64,000 bases of DNA, taken from positions 1-64,000 of the forward strand of contig NZ_CACSKB010000007.1 in the NCBI RefSeq assembly GCF_902706225.1, read 5' to 3'. Every line of letters starts with the position of its first letter. Position 1 is the stretch's first letter. The notes beneath the pieces are model-generated. The model saw nothing but the letters and a program-made list of their open reading frames with translations, made no database searches and was not told the origin of the DNA. The DNA comes from Microbacterium sp. 18062. GTDB lineage: Bacteria; Actinomycetota; Actinomycetes; Actinomycetales; Microbacteriaceae. The position numbers were made by a program, and so were the translations under genes. Below, piece after piece: positions 40,236-49,212 of this stretch.

Positions 40236-41636
40236 TCAGGCGGGCTGCGAGAAGCGCAGCGGCGTGCGCGGCACGTCGAGGTTGGCCCCTCCGTGGTACC
40301 GGCGGGCGACGTGTGTCTCGGGCAGGGCCGGCCCGCGGCCGAACAGGCGCTCCCGCAGGGTCGCCGGCTCGCCGTCGCGGATGCGGCCGCGCCGCCGGAG
40401 CTCGGGGACCACCAGCTCGGCGAAGTCGCGCGCCGTGTCGAACGAGTGGTACTGGCGCAGGTTGATGCCGTCGATGCCGTCCTCGTCGAGCCACCGGCAG
40501 ATCTCGTCGGCGACGACCTCGGGCGTGCCCGCCACGAAGTAGCGCTCCTCCCGTCCGCGGCGGAAATCGGCGAGGGTCTCGGCGACCGTGCGGTCGAGGG
40601 GGAGCGCGAGCAGATCCGGGTCGAGACCGTCGCGCCGCGCCGCCTCCCGCACGGTGATCCCGCCCGGGTGGGCGAGCAGGTCCAGCGGCACGCTCGCGTG
40701 CGCGAGGATGCCGGCGAGACTCGTGCGCTCCTGGTACAGCCGCCACTTGGCGGCGGCCTCGGCCTCGGTGCGCCCGACGACCACGCCCGCCTGCACGAGG
40801 AAGCGGATGTCGTCGGCGTCCCGTCCGTTCGCGACCGCGGCGTTGCGCATGGTCGCCGCGTTCCGGCGGAAGTCGTCGGCGGTGCGTCCGCCGGTGAAGA
40901 CGACCTCGGCGTGACGTCCGGCGAAGGCGGTGCCGGCGGGGGAGCCGGTCGCCTGGAAGAGCACCGGGGTGCGCTGGGGCGTGGGCGCGCACAGGTGCGG
41001 GCCGGCGACGCGGAAGCTCTCGCCCACGTGGTGGATGTAGCGCACCTTCGCCGGGTCGGCGTATACCCCGCCCGCCCGGTCCACGCGCACCGCGTCGTCG
41101 TCCCAGGATCCCTCCCACAGCTTGTAGACCACGTCGAGGAACTCGTCGGCGATCTCGTAGCGACGGTCGTGGGGGATCTCGTCGGCGAGGCCGAAGTTGC
41201 GGGCGGCGTTCGGCAGGTATGACGTCACGATGTTCCAGCCCACGCGCCCGCCGGTGAGCTGATCGAGCGTCGACATGCGCCGTGCGAACGAGAACGGCGG
41301 CTCGTAGCTGGTCGAGAAGGTCATCCCGAAGCCGATGCGCCTCGTCACGGCCGCCATCGCCGGAACGACCAGCATCGGGTCGTTCGAGGGGATCTGCAGG
41401 CCCTCGGCGACGGCCGTCTCCGGCCCGTCGCGGAACGTGTCGTAGGCGCCCACGACGTCGGCGAGGAACACGCCGTCGAACCCGCCGTCCTCCAGGATGC
41501 CGGCGAGCTCCGTCCAGTACGACAGCTCGCCGTAGCGGTGCCGGTTGTTGCCGGGCAGGGTCCACAGGCCGTGCGTGATGTGGCTCACCGTGTTCATCTC
41601 GAAGAGGTTGAGGATGAGCTTCTTCGGTTCGGTCAT
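40236..41636 (-). CDS. LLM-class flavin-dependent monooxygenase (NtaA/SnaA/DszA family)
   Basis: 466 aa from the ATG at 41636 (AAGGAGCCCG upstream). Family motifs are LFEMNTVSHITHGLW near the N-terminus, GRVGWNIVTSY (about residues 126-136), FGLADEIPHDRRYEIADEF, and TPQRTPVLFQATGSPAG, as in FMN-dependent oxygenases for nitrilotriacetate, dibenzothiophene sulfone or dimethyl sulfone. The partner reductase is not encoded here. A paralogue lies at 56546-57925. With sulfurtransferase and cysteine genes around it, attack on an organosulfur compound is plausible but not proven. Confidence 0.87.
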   Translation of the reverse strand: MTEPKKLILNLFEMNTVSHITHGLWTLPGNNRHRYGELSYWTELAGILEDGGFDGVFLADVVGAYDTFRDGPETAVAEGLQIPSNDPMLVVPAMAAVTRRIGFGMTFSTSYEPPFSFARRMSTLDQLTGGRVGWNIVTSYLPNAARNFGLADEIPHDRRYEIADEFLDVVYKLWEGSWDDDAVRVDRAGGVYADPAKVRYIHHVGESFRVAGPHLCAPTPQRTPVLFQATGSPAGTAFAGRHAEVVFTGGRTADDFRRNAATMRNAAVANGRDADDIRFLVQAGVVVGRTEAEAAAKWRLYQERTSLAGILAHASVPLDLLAHPGGITVREAARRDGLDPDLLALPLDRTVAETLADFRRGREERYFVAGTPEVVADEICRWLDEDGIDGINLRQYHSFDTARDFAELVVPELRRRGRIRDGEPATLRERLFGRGPALPETHVARRYHGGANLDVPRTPLRFSQPA

Positions 41637-41898
41637 CGGGCTCCTTGCCGGCGCGGGGCGGCGCGCGTCGTGTTCGGTACGGATTCTCCCGCATCCGTCC
41701 GGTCGTGCGTCCTTCTGTGCCGTTGAGCGTCCACGACACGCGGGATCCGTGCCCGCCCCGTCGGCGAGTCGTGGACATCCGACGCCAGAGGGGATCACCC
41801 GATGCCAGAGGGATGGGGACGGCGCCCGGGGCGGGTGGCACACCGCCTGTGTGGGTCTCCGATGCCGCCATCCGGCGAGGAGATGGTAGGGTCGTCGC
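41637..41898. other. Intergenic region, promoter of the cysteine leader
   Basis: No supportable gene here. At its right end TAGGGT (41887-41892) is a -10 hexamer placed 6 bases before the GTG of the leader peptide. I see no convincing -35. The divergent monooxygenase promoter must also lie here. Confidence 0.5.
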
Positions 41899-41925
41899 GT
41901 GCTGACCTGTCGCTGTTGTCGCTGA
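41899..41925 (+). CDS. Cysteine-rich leader peptide (attenuator) of cbs-metB
   Basis: An 8-codon frame GTG CTG ACC TGT CGC TGT TGT CGC TGA encodes (M)LTCRCCR, three Cys codons in the last five. The -10 TAGGGT ends six bases upstream, so the transcript probably starts at the GTG and is leaderless. Downstream CGACAG (about 41968-41973) can pair with CTGTCG inside the Cys codons, giving a structure that a ribosome stalled at TGT codons would disturb. Poly-cysteine leaderless ORFs acting as cysteine-responsive attenuators are known from mycobacteria. Here the next gene, 92 bases on, makes or uses cysteine, which fits well. Confidence 0.72.
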   Translation: MLTCRCCR

Positions 41926-42017
41926 GTGATCCCGTGCGTGCTCTGCGCGCTCTCTCTCCGACCACCGACAGATGCCGCGGCGGCTGAGCCCCCGGCCACC
42001 GAATCAGGACCACATCC

Positions 42018-43031
42018 ATGCGTTACGCCCACAGCGTCGTCGACCTCGTCGGCAACACCCCCCTCGTCCGCCTGAACCACGTGACCGACGGTGTCGCCGC
42101 CACGGTGCTGGCGAAGGTCGAGTACCTCAACCCCGGCGGGTCCGCGAAGGACCGCATCGCCACCCGCATCATCGACGCGGCCGAGCGCGACGGACTACTG
42201 CGTCCCGGGGGCACGATCGTCGAGCCGACCAGCGGCAACACGGGGGTCGGCCTCGCCCTCGTCGCCCTGCAGCGCGGGTACCGGATGGTGTTCGTGGTGC
42301 CCGACAAGTTCGCCGGAGAGAAGGTCGCCGTGCTGCGGGCCTACGGGGCCGAGGTGGTCGTCACGCCGACCTCCGTGCCGCCCGAGGACCCGAACTCGTA
42401 CTACAGCGTCTCCGATCGCCTCGCGCGGGAGATCCCCGGTGCCTACAAGCCCAACCAGTTCGCCAACCTCAACGGCCCGCGCGGCCACTATGAGACGACC
42501 GGCCCCGAGATCTGGCGCGACACCGACGGCCGGGTGACGCATTTCGTCGCCGGCATCGGCACCGGGGGCACCATCAGCGGCTCGGGCCGCTACCTCAAGG
42601 AGGTCTCCGCGGGCGCCGTGCGCGTGATCGGCGCCGACCCGATCGGTTCGATCTACGCCGGCGGCCCGTTGCACGGCTACCACGTCGAGGGCGTGGGCGA
42701 GGACTTCATGCCCGACACGTTCGACGCCTCCGTCGTCGACGAGTACCAGCGGGTGTCGGATGCCGACTCGTTCGCGATGACCCGCCGCCTCGCCCGCGAG
42801 GAGGGACTGCTGGTGGGAGGCTCGAGCGGCATGGCCGTCGTCGCGTCGCTCCGCGTCGCTCGGGACCTCCCCTCCAGCGCCGTCGTCGTCGTCGTGCTGC
42901 CCGACCACGGTCGCGGCTACCTCAGCAAGGTCTTCGACGACGCCTGGATGCAGGAACGCGGCTTCGACGTCGCGCCCACCGAGCCGATCGTCGCCGAGGC
43001 GAACCCCGACACCGCAGGAGCAGAACGATGA
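42018..43031 (+). CDS. cbs: Cystathionine beta-synthase (catalytic core only)
   Basis: 337 aa. PLP-dependent fold type II: PLP-binding Lys in YLNPGGSAKDRIA (about residue 41), SGNTGVGLAL phosphate-side loop, GIGTGGTISGSG. The sequence follows mycobacterial Cbs up to the RGYLSKVFDDAWM helix and then stops after about 25 more residues, so the C-terminal CBS-domain pair that regulates the longer enzymes is absent. Cysteine synthase activity cannot be excluded. Start ATG 42018 has AGGA ten bases upstream. It overlaps metB by ATGA and follows a cysteine leader peptide. Confidence 0.9.
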   Translation: MRYAHSVVDLVGNTPLVRLNHVTDGVAATVLAKVEYLNPGGSAKDRIATRIIDAAERDGLLRPGGTIVEPTSGNTGVGLALVALQRGYRMVFVVPDKFAGEKVAVLRAYGAEVVVTPTSVPPEDPNSYYSVSDRLAREIPGAYKPNQFANLNGPRGHYETTGPEIWRDTDGRVTHFVAGIGTGGTISGSGRYLKEVSAGAVRVIGADPIGSIYAGGPLHGYHVEGVGEDFMPDTFDASVVDEYQRVSDADSFAMTRRLAREEGLLVGGSSGMAVVASLRVARDLPSSAVVVVVLPDHGRGYLSKVFDDAWMQERGFDVAPTEPIVAEANPDTAGAER

Positions 43032-44200
43032 CCGACCCGACCGCCGCATCCGCCGCCGCCCGCGGCTTCGCCAGCCTCGCCGTGCACGCCGGACAGCAGT
43101 TCGACCCGACCACCGGCGCGGTCATCCCGCCGATCCACCTCTCGTCGACCTATGCCCAGGACGGCATCGGGGGACTGCGGAACGGCTACGAGTACGGCCG
43201 CAGCGGCAACCCGACCCGCACGGCGCTGGAGACGCAGATCGCCGCGATCGAGGGGGCGACCCACGGGCTCTCGTTCGCCTCCGGCCTCGCCGCCGAGGAC
43301 GCCCTGCTGCGCGCGACGCTGAAGCCGGGCGACGAGGTGCTGCTCGGCAACGACGTCTACGGCGGCACCCACCGGCTCATCGCGCGGGTGCTGGGCCCCT
43401 GGGGCGTCGGCGTGCGCGTGGTCGACATGAGCGATCTGGATGCGGTCGCCGCCGCTCTCGCGAAGCGTCCGGCCACGATCCTCTGGGTCGAGACGCCCTC
43501 GAACCCGCTCTTGAAGATCAGCGACATCGCGGCTCTCGCCTGCCTCGGTCACGATGCGGGCGCGCTCGTCGTCGTCGACAACACGTTCGCCTCGCCCGCG
43601 CTGCAGCAGCCGCTCGCGCTCGGCGCCGACGTCGTCGTGCACTCGACCACGAAGTACCTCGGCGGGCACTCCGACGTCGTCGGCGGCGCGATCGTCACGA
43701 GCGACGACGCGCTCGCGGAGAAGGTGCGCTTCCTGCAGTTCGCCGCCGGCGCCGTGTCGGGCCCGCTCGACGCCTGGCTCACGACCCGCGGCATCAAGAC
43801 CCTCGCCATCCGCATGCAGCGGCACAGCGAGAACGCGGATGCGGTCGCCCGCTTCCTCGCCGGTCACGACCGGGTCGCCGAGGTCTACTATCCGGGGCTC
43901 GAGTCCCACCCCGGTCACGAGATCGCCGCACGGCAGATGCGCGGCTTCGGGGGCATCGTGTCGCTCGCGCTCGCGGACGGCCCCACCGCCCGGCGCCTCG
44001 CCGAGTCGACGAGCCTGTTCACGCTCGCCGAGTCCCTCGGCGGTGTGGAGTCGCTCCTGAACTACCCCGACGAGATGACGCACGCCTCGGTGCGCGGCAC
44101 CGAGCTCGCGGTCCCGGTCGAGGTGGTCCGGCTCTCGGTCGGCATCGAGGACGCCGACGACCTGATCGCCGATCTCGACGCGGCGCTCGCGTCTCTGTAG
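43028..44200 (+). CDS. metB: Cystathionine gamma-synthase/lyase
   Basis: 390 aa, Cys/Met-metabolism PLP enzyme. The PLP Lys is in VVHSTTKYLGGHSDVVGG (about residue 205), with YGRSGNPTR near residues 52-60 and the HASVRG-type C-terminal segment (MTHASVRGTELAVP). With Cbs it forms the transsulfuration pair; direction (synthase or lyase) cannot be told from sequence alone. Coupled to cbs by a 4-base overlap. A 7-bp hairpin follows the stop. Confidence 0.92.
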   Translation: MTDPTAASAAARGFASLAVHAGQQFDPTTGAVIPPIHLSSTYAQDGIGGLRNGYEYGRSGNPTRTALETQIAAIEGATHGLSFASGLAAEDALLRATLKPGDEVLLGNDVYGGTHRLIARVLGPWGVGVRVVDMSDLDAVAAALAKRPATILWVETPSNPLLKISDIAALACLGHDAGALVVVDNTFASPALQQPLALGADVVVHSTTKYLGGHSDVVGGAIVTSDDALAEKVRFLQFAAGAVSGPLDAWLTTRGIKTLAIRMQRHSENADAVARFLAGHDRVAEVYYPGLESHPGHEIAARQMRGFGGIVSLALADGPTARRLAESTSLFTLAESLGGVESLLNYPDEMTHASVRGTELAVPVEVVRLSVGIEDADDLIADLDAALASL

Positions 44201-44223
44201 CACGCCGCTCGTCCGTCGGCGTG
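44201..44223 (+). terminator. Weak hairpin after metB
   Basis: CACGCCG/CGGCGTG with a 9-base loop immediately after the metB stop codon; only 7 bp and no U-tract. Confidence 0.4.
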
Positions 44224-44379
44224 GACGCGTGAGTCGGGATCGTCGTCGGTAACGACGTCAATCGGGGTCGATCCGGCGGTTCATGGCTAGACTCCCACCC
44301 TGAGGGTCGTGCCCGAACGCGAGCCGGGGGAGCCGAAGATGGTCGTCGTGCGCGGGGAGAACGCCGCGTCGGGAACCGC

Positions 44380-46188
44380 ATGAGTCCGTTCCGCGCATAC
44401 GCGGACCTGCGGGGCGTCCGGCCTCGTCAGGTGCTGCGCATGATCGTCGGCGTGTGGTGGGCCGCCGCCACGAGCGGGCGCTTCTTCACGTGGTGGTCGG
44501 CTGGGGTCTCCTTCGTCGTCTCCGTCACGATCCTCGGCGCCTATGTCCGCATCGACCGGGTCAGCGAGTACTTCCCCGCCATCGGCGTCTCGGCGATCTC
44601 GTGGGTGCTGCTGCTGATCGCGATGCTCCCGGTCGCGTGGGGCGAGCGGCGCCTGCGCAGTGCCACGGCGCGCGGAGTGCTCGTCGTCGCCGCGCTCGTC
44701 GCGGTGTCGGTGGTCCGGCCCCTGCTGAACGACAGCATCGGCCAGCTGCTCGTCCCCGGCATCACCGGCGGAGGATGGCCGCAGCGGATCGTCACGAACC
44801 TCCTCGTCTGGACGCTGCTGCTCTCGCTCGTGGCGATCGCCACGGTCGGCTACGGGTCGACGCAGGCCGTGAACGTGCGACTGCGCGCCGCGCTGATCTC
44901 CCTCGCCGCCGCCGAGCATCGTGCCGAGGCGTTCGACCGAGATGCGCGGGTCGCTCTGCAGACGGCCGTCGACGAGCTGCGGCTGCGGCTGCGGGGGCTG
45001 ACCTCCTCGCCCCTCGGCTTCGACGATGTGCGCATCTTCTCGGAGGCGGTGCGCGCGGCCAGCCACGACCTGGACGATGTCGCGCACGACCGACTCGGCG
45101 ACGTCGTCGCGGACGCCCCGGCGGTCGTCGCGTCGCCCGAGCCGGCGCCCCGCCCGTTCCTCACGAGACTGCGTCCGCCGCCGGTCCTCTCGGTCGCGCT
45201 CATGTACATCCTGGCGAGCCTGCCCTACACGCTGCAGGCCGCCCCGTTGCCGCTCGTCCTCGTCTCCACGGCGCTCGCGCTCGTCCTGGGATCCGCCGCC
45301 GACATCGTCAGTCGCCGCGTCGCCCGGCGTCGCCCCGCCGTGCGCGGAGCGGTGCTGGTCATCGCCTGGATCGTCGTGGGGATCCTCTTCTCGATCGCGG
45401 CACACCTCCTGCTGCCGAGCTCGGGAATGATCGCGCTCATCCCGCTGATCGCCTTCCCCGGCGCGGCGGTCGTCACCGCCCTCAGCGCGGATGCGATCCG
45501 CCGGTCCATCGTGCAGGCGCGAAAGCTCACCCGCGCGCTGGCCGACGAGGCCGGCGCCCTCTCGACGCGCACGGCGCGGACGCGGGAGCTGTTGCGGGAC
45601 GCGGCGGACCAGCTCCACGGTCATGTGCAGGGGCGGTGCGTCGTCTTCGCCGCGGCGCTCGACGAGCGCGATGCGACGGCCGAGGAGGCGCGGGAGTTCG
45701 GGATCACGATCGAGCGCGCCCTGGACACGGTGCTCGCCCCGCCGCCGCACGTCGTGGAGGCCTCGAACGAGCTCGGCGACACTCTGGCGGTCTGGGCGCA
45801 CGTGCTCGAGATCACCAGCGTCATCGATCCGCGGACGGAGAGCGCCCTCGCCGACGACGACGTCTCGCGGCGCGTCTCGGACATCGCGAGCGAGGGGTTC
45901 CTGAACGCGGTCAAGCATTCCGGGGCGCGTCGGGCGGAGCTCCTGATCGGCCCCGGGGCCAGAGCGGGAAGATCGGTGCTGCGCATCGAGGTCGTCTCGC
46001 CCGGTGTGCTCGCGAGCGGTCTGCACACCCACGGGCGCGGCATCGCGAACCTCGGCGGCGACGCCCGCGTCTATCAGCGCGGCGGCGACGTCGTGCTCGA
46101 CGCGTCGGTCGCCGTGCCGTCGTCCGTCTCGCCGCCGCCCTCGGGCCCGCCGTCGGTCGCAGGCGCGGCGTCCCCGTCATCGGCCTGA
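44380..46188 (+). CDS. Membrane sensor kinase-like protein with atypical H-box
   Basis: 602 aa. Two membrane blocks (about residues 20-165 and 262-375, roughly four helices each) flank a cytoplasmic helical stretch. The C-terminal part resembles an HATPase of NarX/LiaS-type kinases: N-box ASEGFLNAVKHSGA (about 505-518) and G-box GRGIANLGG. The expected phospho-acceptor helix reads QLHGHVQGR instead of the usual LHDxxxQ, so its His may or may not be phosphorylated. No cognate response regulator with an output domain is adjacent. The 3-prime end overlaps the convergent kinase gene by 115 bases. The tail is Pro/Ser-rich. Confidence 0.72.
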   Translation: MSPFRAYADLRGVRPRQVLRMIVGVWWAAATSGRFFTWWSAGVSFVVSVTILGAYVRIDRVSEYFPAIGVSAISWVLLLIAMLPVAWGERRLRSATARGVLVVAALVAVSVVRPLLNDSIGQLLVPGITGGGWPQRIVTNLLVWTLLLSLVAIATVGYGSTQAVNVRLRAALISLAAAEHRAEAFDRDARVALQTAVDELRLRLRGLTSSPLGFDDVRIFSEAVRAASHDLDDVAHDRLGDVVADAPAVVASPEPAPRPFLTRLRPPPVLSVALMYILASLPYTLQAAPLPLVLVSTALALVLGSAADIVSRRVARRRPAVRGAVLVIAWIVVGILFSIAAHLLLPSSGMIALIPLIAFPGAAVVTALSADAIRRSIVQARKLTRALADEAGALSTRTARTRELLRDAADQLHGHVQGRCVVFAAALDERDATAEEAREFGITIERALDTVLAPPPHVVEASNELGDTLAVWAHVLEITSVIDPRTESALADDDVSRRVSDIASEGFLNAVKHSGARRAELLIGPGARAGRSVLRIEVVSPGVLASGLHTHGRGIANLGGDARVYQRGGDVVLDASVAVPSSVSPPPSGPPSVAGAASPSSA

Positions 46189-48164
46189 GCCGCCACATCT
46201 CCGCGGGGCAGTCGCAGCTGTGCGGTGAGTCCCCCCGCGGCGCGCGAGCGGAGCGTGATCGTTCCGCCGTTGCGCTCGGCCAGCTCCACCGAGATCGACA
46301 GGCCGAGACCCGCGCCGGGTGTGCTCGCGCGCTCCGCCTCCGGCGCGCGGTAGAACCGGTCGAACGCGTGGGTCAGGGCGTCGCGGGTCATTCCCGGGCC
46401 GGTGTCGGCGACGGAGATGATCGTGTGGTCGTCGTCGCTCTCCGCGCGGATGCGGATCGTGCCGCCGGTGGGGGTGAACTTGATGGCGTTCGACACGAGG
46501 TTGCCGAGGGAGCGGACGATGTCGGCCGGCACCGCGCACACCGTGCTGCGGTCCGGCGTCGCGACGAGCAGCCTGAGCGCCTTCGCATCGGCGGCGGGCC
46601 GCTGGGTGAGCACGACGTCGCGGATCAGCTCGTGCGCGTCGATCGTCCGGACCGTGTCCTCCCCGATCGGCGCGGCGCGCGCGCGGCCGAGTGCCAGCAG
46701 GTCCTCGACCAGCTGCGACAGACGGGATCCGTTGCGCACGATCACCGAGACCCACCCGCGCTCCGCCGCGGGGAGTGTCTCGGACTCGCTGAGCAGCTCG
46801 GCGTACCCGAGGATGCTGGTGATGGGCGTGCGCAGCTCGTGGCTGGTGGTCGCGACGAAGTCCTCACGCTGCCGCTCGAGGTCGAGTCGGGCCGTGCGCG
46901 CGGCGTCGCGCTCCGTCTCGGCGTCGAGGCGGGCCTGCATCATCCGCACGGTGCTCGTCACGTCGATCAGCTGTACGGCGAACCTCTCGTCGTCCTCCGC
47001 GATGCGGTTCGCGACGAGGCGGATGGTGGTGCCGTCCCGCTCGTAGACGGTCTCCACGCCGTCGGTCAGTGCGGTGCGTGCGCCGCGCTCGATCTCGCCC
47101 GACCAGCGCCCCGCGGCGTCCACCTCCCTCGCCAGCAGGCTGCGAGCGGTGCCGTTCGTCCATGCGACGGTCGATACGCCGCCGTGGTCCTCGGCGATGA
47201 CGAGGCCGACCGCCGCGTCGACGAAGCCCCCGGTCACGAGCTGCGTGGTGGCCGCGGCCGCGTGCGTCGTCCGGCGCAGGTCGTTGCGGGTCGTGATGAG
47301 CAGGATGGTGATGGTCGCGAGCGCCATGAGGAACACGTCGACCAGTCCGGAGATCTCGACGGGCGTGAGGGCGGATGCGGCGAACGGCCCCCCGCCGGCG
47401 AGGGTGAGTGCGAGCACGGCGACGCCCATCGCGAGCGACTGGACGAGCGTGATCCTCATCGGGAAGCGGAACGCGGTCCAGGTCACGAGCGTCAGCGGCA
47501 CGAACGTGAGCGGCAGGTGCGCGCCGGGGCGGAACACGAGGGCGACGCACACCGTGACGAACAGGGTGTGCACGAGCACCTCCATCCGCGAGAACCGCTC
47601 GGGGATGCGCGGCGGCAGCACCGCGAACGGCGCGATCAGCAGGATCGCGGCCGCGTGCGAGGCCGCGACGAAGCCGATGGTCGACAGGACGTCGTCCTGC
47701 GAGGTCAGTGCGATGGTGGCACCGACGACCAGCGCCATCGCGGCTGCGCCGGCACCGACCGACAGCAGGAAGCGCAGCCCGTCGCGCAGCGTGTCGAGCA
47801 CGAAGCGGCGTGCGCCGAACGACAGCAGCATCGCGATGAGGGCCGGTTCGACCGTGTTCGCGAGGCCGTATCCGACGACGACCGCGAGCTCGCGGCCGAA
47901 GGCCAGGTTCGCCAGGGCTGTGGTCACGAAGACGAGGGCGAGGGCGGCCGGGCGACGCCGGGGCGGGTTCGCCAGCACGAACCACACGGACAGGCCGGCG
48001 GCCGGCCACCAGGCCGCGACGCTGCCGCCGGACGGAGTGAACAGGATCCCGCCGAGGGCGAGCCCGCCGATGCCGGCGGCGGCCAGCACCCACACCCACC
48101 AGGCGGGCACCCAGGGGCGCGAGTCCTGCCGGCCGAGGCTTGTCAGCGCGGTCGCGGGCTCCAT
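46074..48164 (-). CDS. Sensor histidine kinase with MASE1-like membrane domain
   Basis: 696 aa from the ATG at 48164. About eight transmembrane helices at residues 20-300 (MASE1 type, with WWPAAGLSVWFVL), then a PAS-like region, a coiled segment (RLDAETERDAARTARLDLER) and a classical kinase core: H-box TSHELRTPITS (about 449-459), N-box LGNLVSNAIKF, G1 DTGPGM, F-box, G2 GAGLGLSI. A low-complexity acidic tail of about 40 residues after the HATPase is encoded antisense to the end of the neighbouring kinase. It is divergent from the receiver gene at 48238, a likely partner. Confidence 0.9.
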   Translation of the reverse strand: MEPATALTSLGRQDSRPWVPAWWVWVLAAAGIGGLALGGILFTPSGGSVAAWWPAAGLSVWFVLANPPRRRPAALALVFVTTALANLAFGRELAVVVGYGLANTVEPALIAMLLSFGARRFVLDTLRDGLRFLLSVGAGAAAMALVVGATIALTSQDDVLSTIGFVAASHAAAILLIAPFAVLPPRIPERFSRMEVLVHTLFVTVCVALVFRPGAHLPLTFVPLTLVTWTAFRFPMRITLVQSLAMGVAVLALTLAGGGPFAASALTPVEISGLVDVFLMALATITILLITTRNDLRRTTHAAAATTQLVTGGFVDAAVGLVIAEDHGGVSTVAWTNGTARSLLAREVDAAGRWSGEIERGARTALTDGVETVYERDGTTIRLVANRIAEDDERFAVQLIDVTSTVRMMQARLDAETERDAARTARLDLERQREDFVATTSHELRTPITSILGYAELLSESETLPAAERGWVSVIVRNGSRLSQLVEDLLALGRARAAPIGEDTVRTIDAHELIRDVVLTQRPAADAKALRLLVATPDRSTVCAVPADIVRSLGNLVSNAIKFTPTGGTIRIRAESDDDHTIISVADTGPGMTRDALTHAFDRFYRAPEAERASTPGAGLGLSISVELAERNGGTITLRSRAAGGLTAQLRLPRGDVAAQADDGDAAPATDGGPEGGGETDDGTATDASSTTSPPR

Positions 48165-48237
48165 ACTGTGAACGTACCGTGTGCGAGCATCGCCCCGTTC
48201 CGGCGGGCGTGAGGGATCAGCGGGGGAAGGAGCCGTC

Positions 48238-48609
48238 ATGGCCACGATCCTGGTCGTCGAGGACGACGCGGACGTGGCCGGTCTCATCCAGCTGCGTCTG
48301 TCCGCATCCGGGCACGACGTCTCGGTCGCGGTCGACGGCCTCGCCGGAGTCAGCGCGGCCTACGCCGTGCGCCCGGACGTCGTGATCCTCGACTGGATGA
48401 TGCCGCGGCTGAGCGGGATCCAGGTGTGCGAGCGGCTGCGCGCCGACGGTGCGTTCGACGCCATGAAGATCATCATGCTGACCGCGCGGGCGCGGGAGTC
48501 CGACATCGAGCGCGCCTACTCCGCGGGGGTGGACGACTACATGACCAAGCCGTTCTCACCGCGCGAGCTCGGCGCCCGCGTGGAGGCGTTGATCGCCGCG
48601 ACCCCGTGA
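48238..48609 (+). CDS. Single-domain response regulator
   Basis: 123 aa, a receiver domain only. Acidic pair EDD near residue 8, phospho-acceptor Asp in VVILDWMMP (about residue 51), switch Thr in MLTA and Lys in TKPFSP (about 103). The ATG at 48238 follows GGGGAAGGAG. There is no DNA-binding domain, so it acts through protein contact or as part of a phosphorelay. It is 74 bases from the divergent MASE1 kinase gene. Confidence 0.9.
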   Translation: MATILVVEDDADVAGLIQLRLSASGHDVSVAVDGLAGVSAAYAVRPDVVILDWMMPRLSGIQVCERLRADGAFDAMKIIMLTARARESDIERAYSAGVDDYMTKPFSPRELGARVEALIAATP

Positions 48610-48661
48610 GGCGTCCGAGCGGGCCCCGCGAACCGGCATCCGCTCGCGTAGCGTGGGACGG

Positions 48662-49165
48662 GTGAGTGATCCGGCCGCCCCGCGCATCGTGGTGATGGGC
48701 GTCTCGGGCGTCGGCAAGTCGACGGTCGGCGCGGCGCTCGCCGCGCGGCTGGGCATCCCCTTCCTCGACGCCGACGACCTGCACACGCCCGAGGCGGTGG
48801 CGAGGATGCGCTCGGGCGAACCCCTCACGGACGACGACCGGATGCCGTGGCTCGCGCGGTGCGGTGCCGTGCTCGCCGCCGCGCCCGAGGGGGCGGTGCT
48901 CGCGTGCTCGGCGCTCGCCCGCCGGTATCGCGTCGCCATCCTCTCGGCGGCTCCGGAGGCGGTCTTCGTCGCCCTCGAGACCGACGCCTCCCGCGTCGTG
49001 GACCGGGCGACGCACCGGCCCGGCCACTTCATGCCCGCGTCGCTCGTGACCTCTCAGTACGCGACGTACGAGCCGCTCGCCCCGGACGAGCCGGGCGTGG
49101 CCGTCGACGCCGGAGACGCCGTCGCCGATGTCATCGCCGCGGCGCTCCGGGCGCTCGGGCGCTGA
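48662..49165 (+). CDS. Gluconokinase
   Basis: 167 aa from a GTG at 48662. P-loop GVSGVGKST (about residues 15-23), the diagnostic DADDLHTPEAVARMRSGEPL with DRMPWL, then CSALARRYR. It phosphorylates gluconate to 6-phosphogluconate for the pentose phosphate route. The gene stands alone; no gluconate permease or GntR is adjacent. Confidence 0.92.
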   Translation: MSDPAAPRIVVMGVSGVGKSTVGAALAARLGIPFLDADDLHTPEAVARMRSGEPLTDDDRMPWLARCGAVLAAAPEGAVLACSALARRYRVAILSAAPEAVFVALETDASRVVDRATHRPGHFMPASLVTSQYATYEPLAPDEPGVAVDAGDAVADVIAAALRALGR

Positions 49166-49212
49166 CCTGCACGACCCCCGGGCATCGGGGACGCATGCTC
49201 AGAGCCGGGTGT

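Noticed and set aside
49166..49212. Terminator between gluconokinase and TerC
   Set aside because: Only a very short CCCCCGGG/CGGGG pairing is possible, too weak to call.
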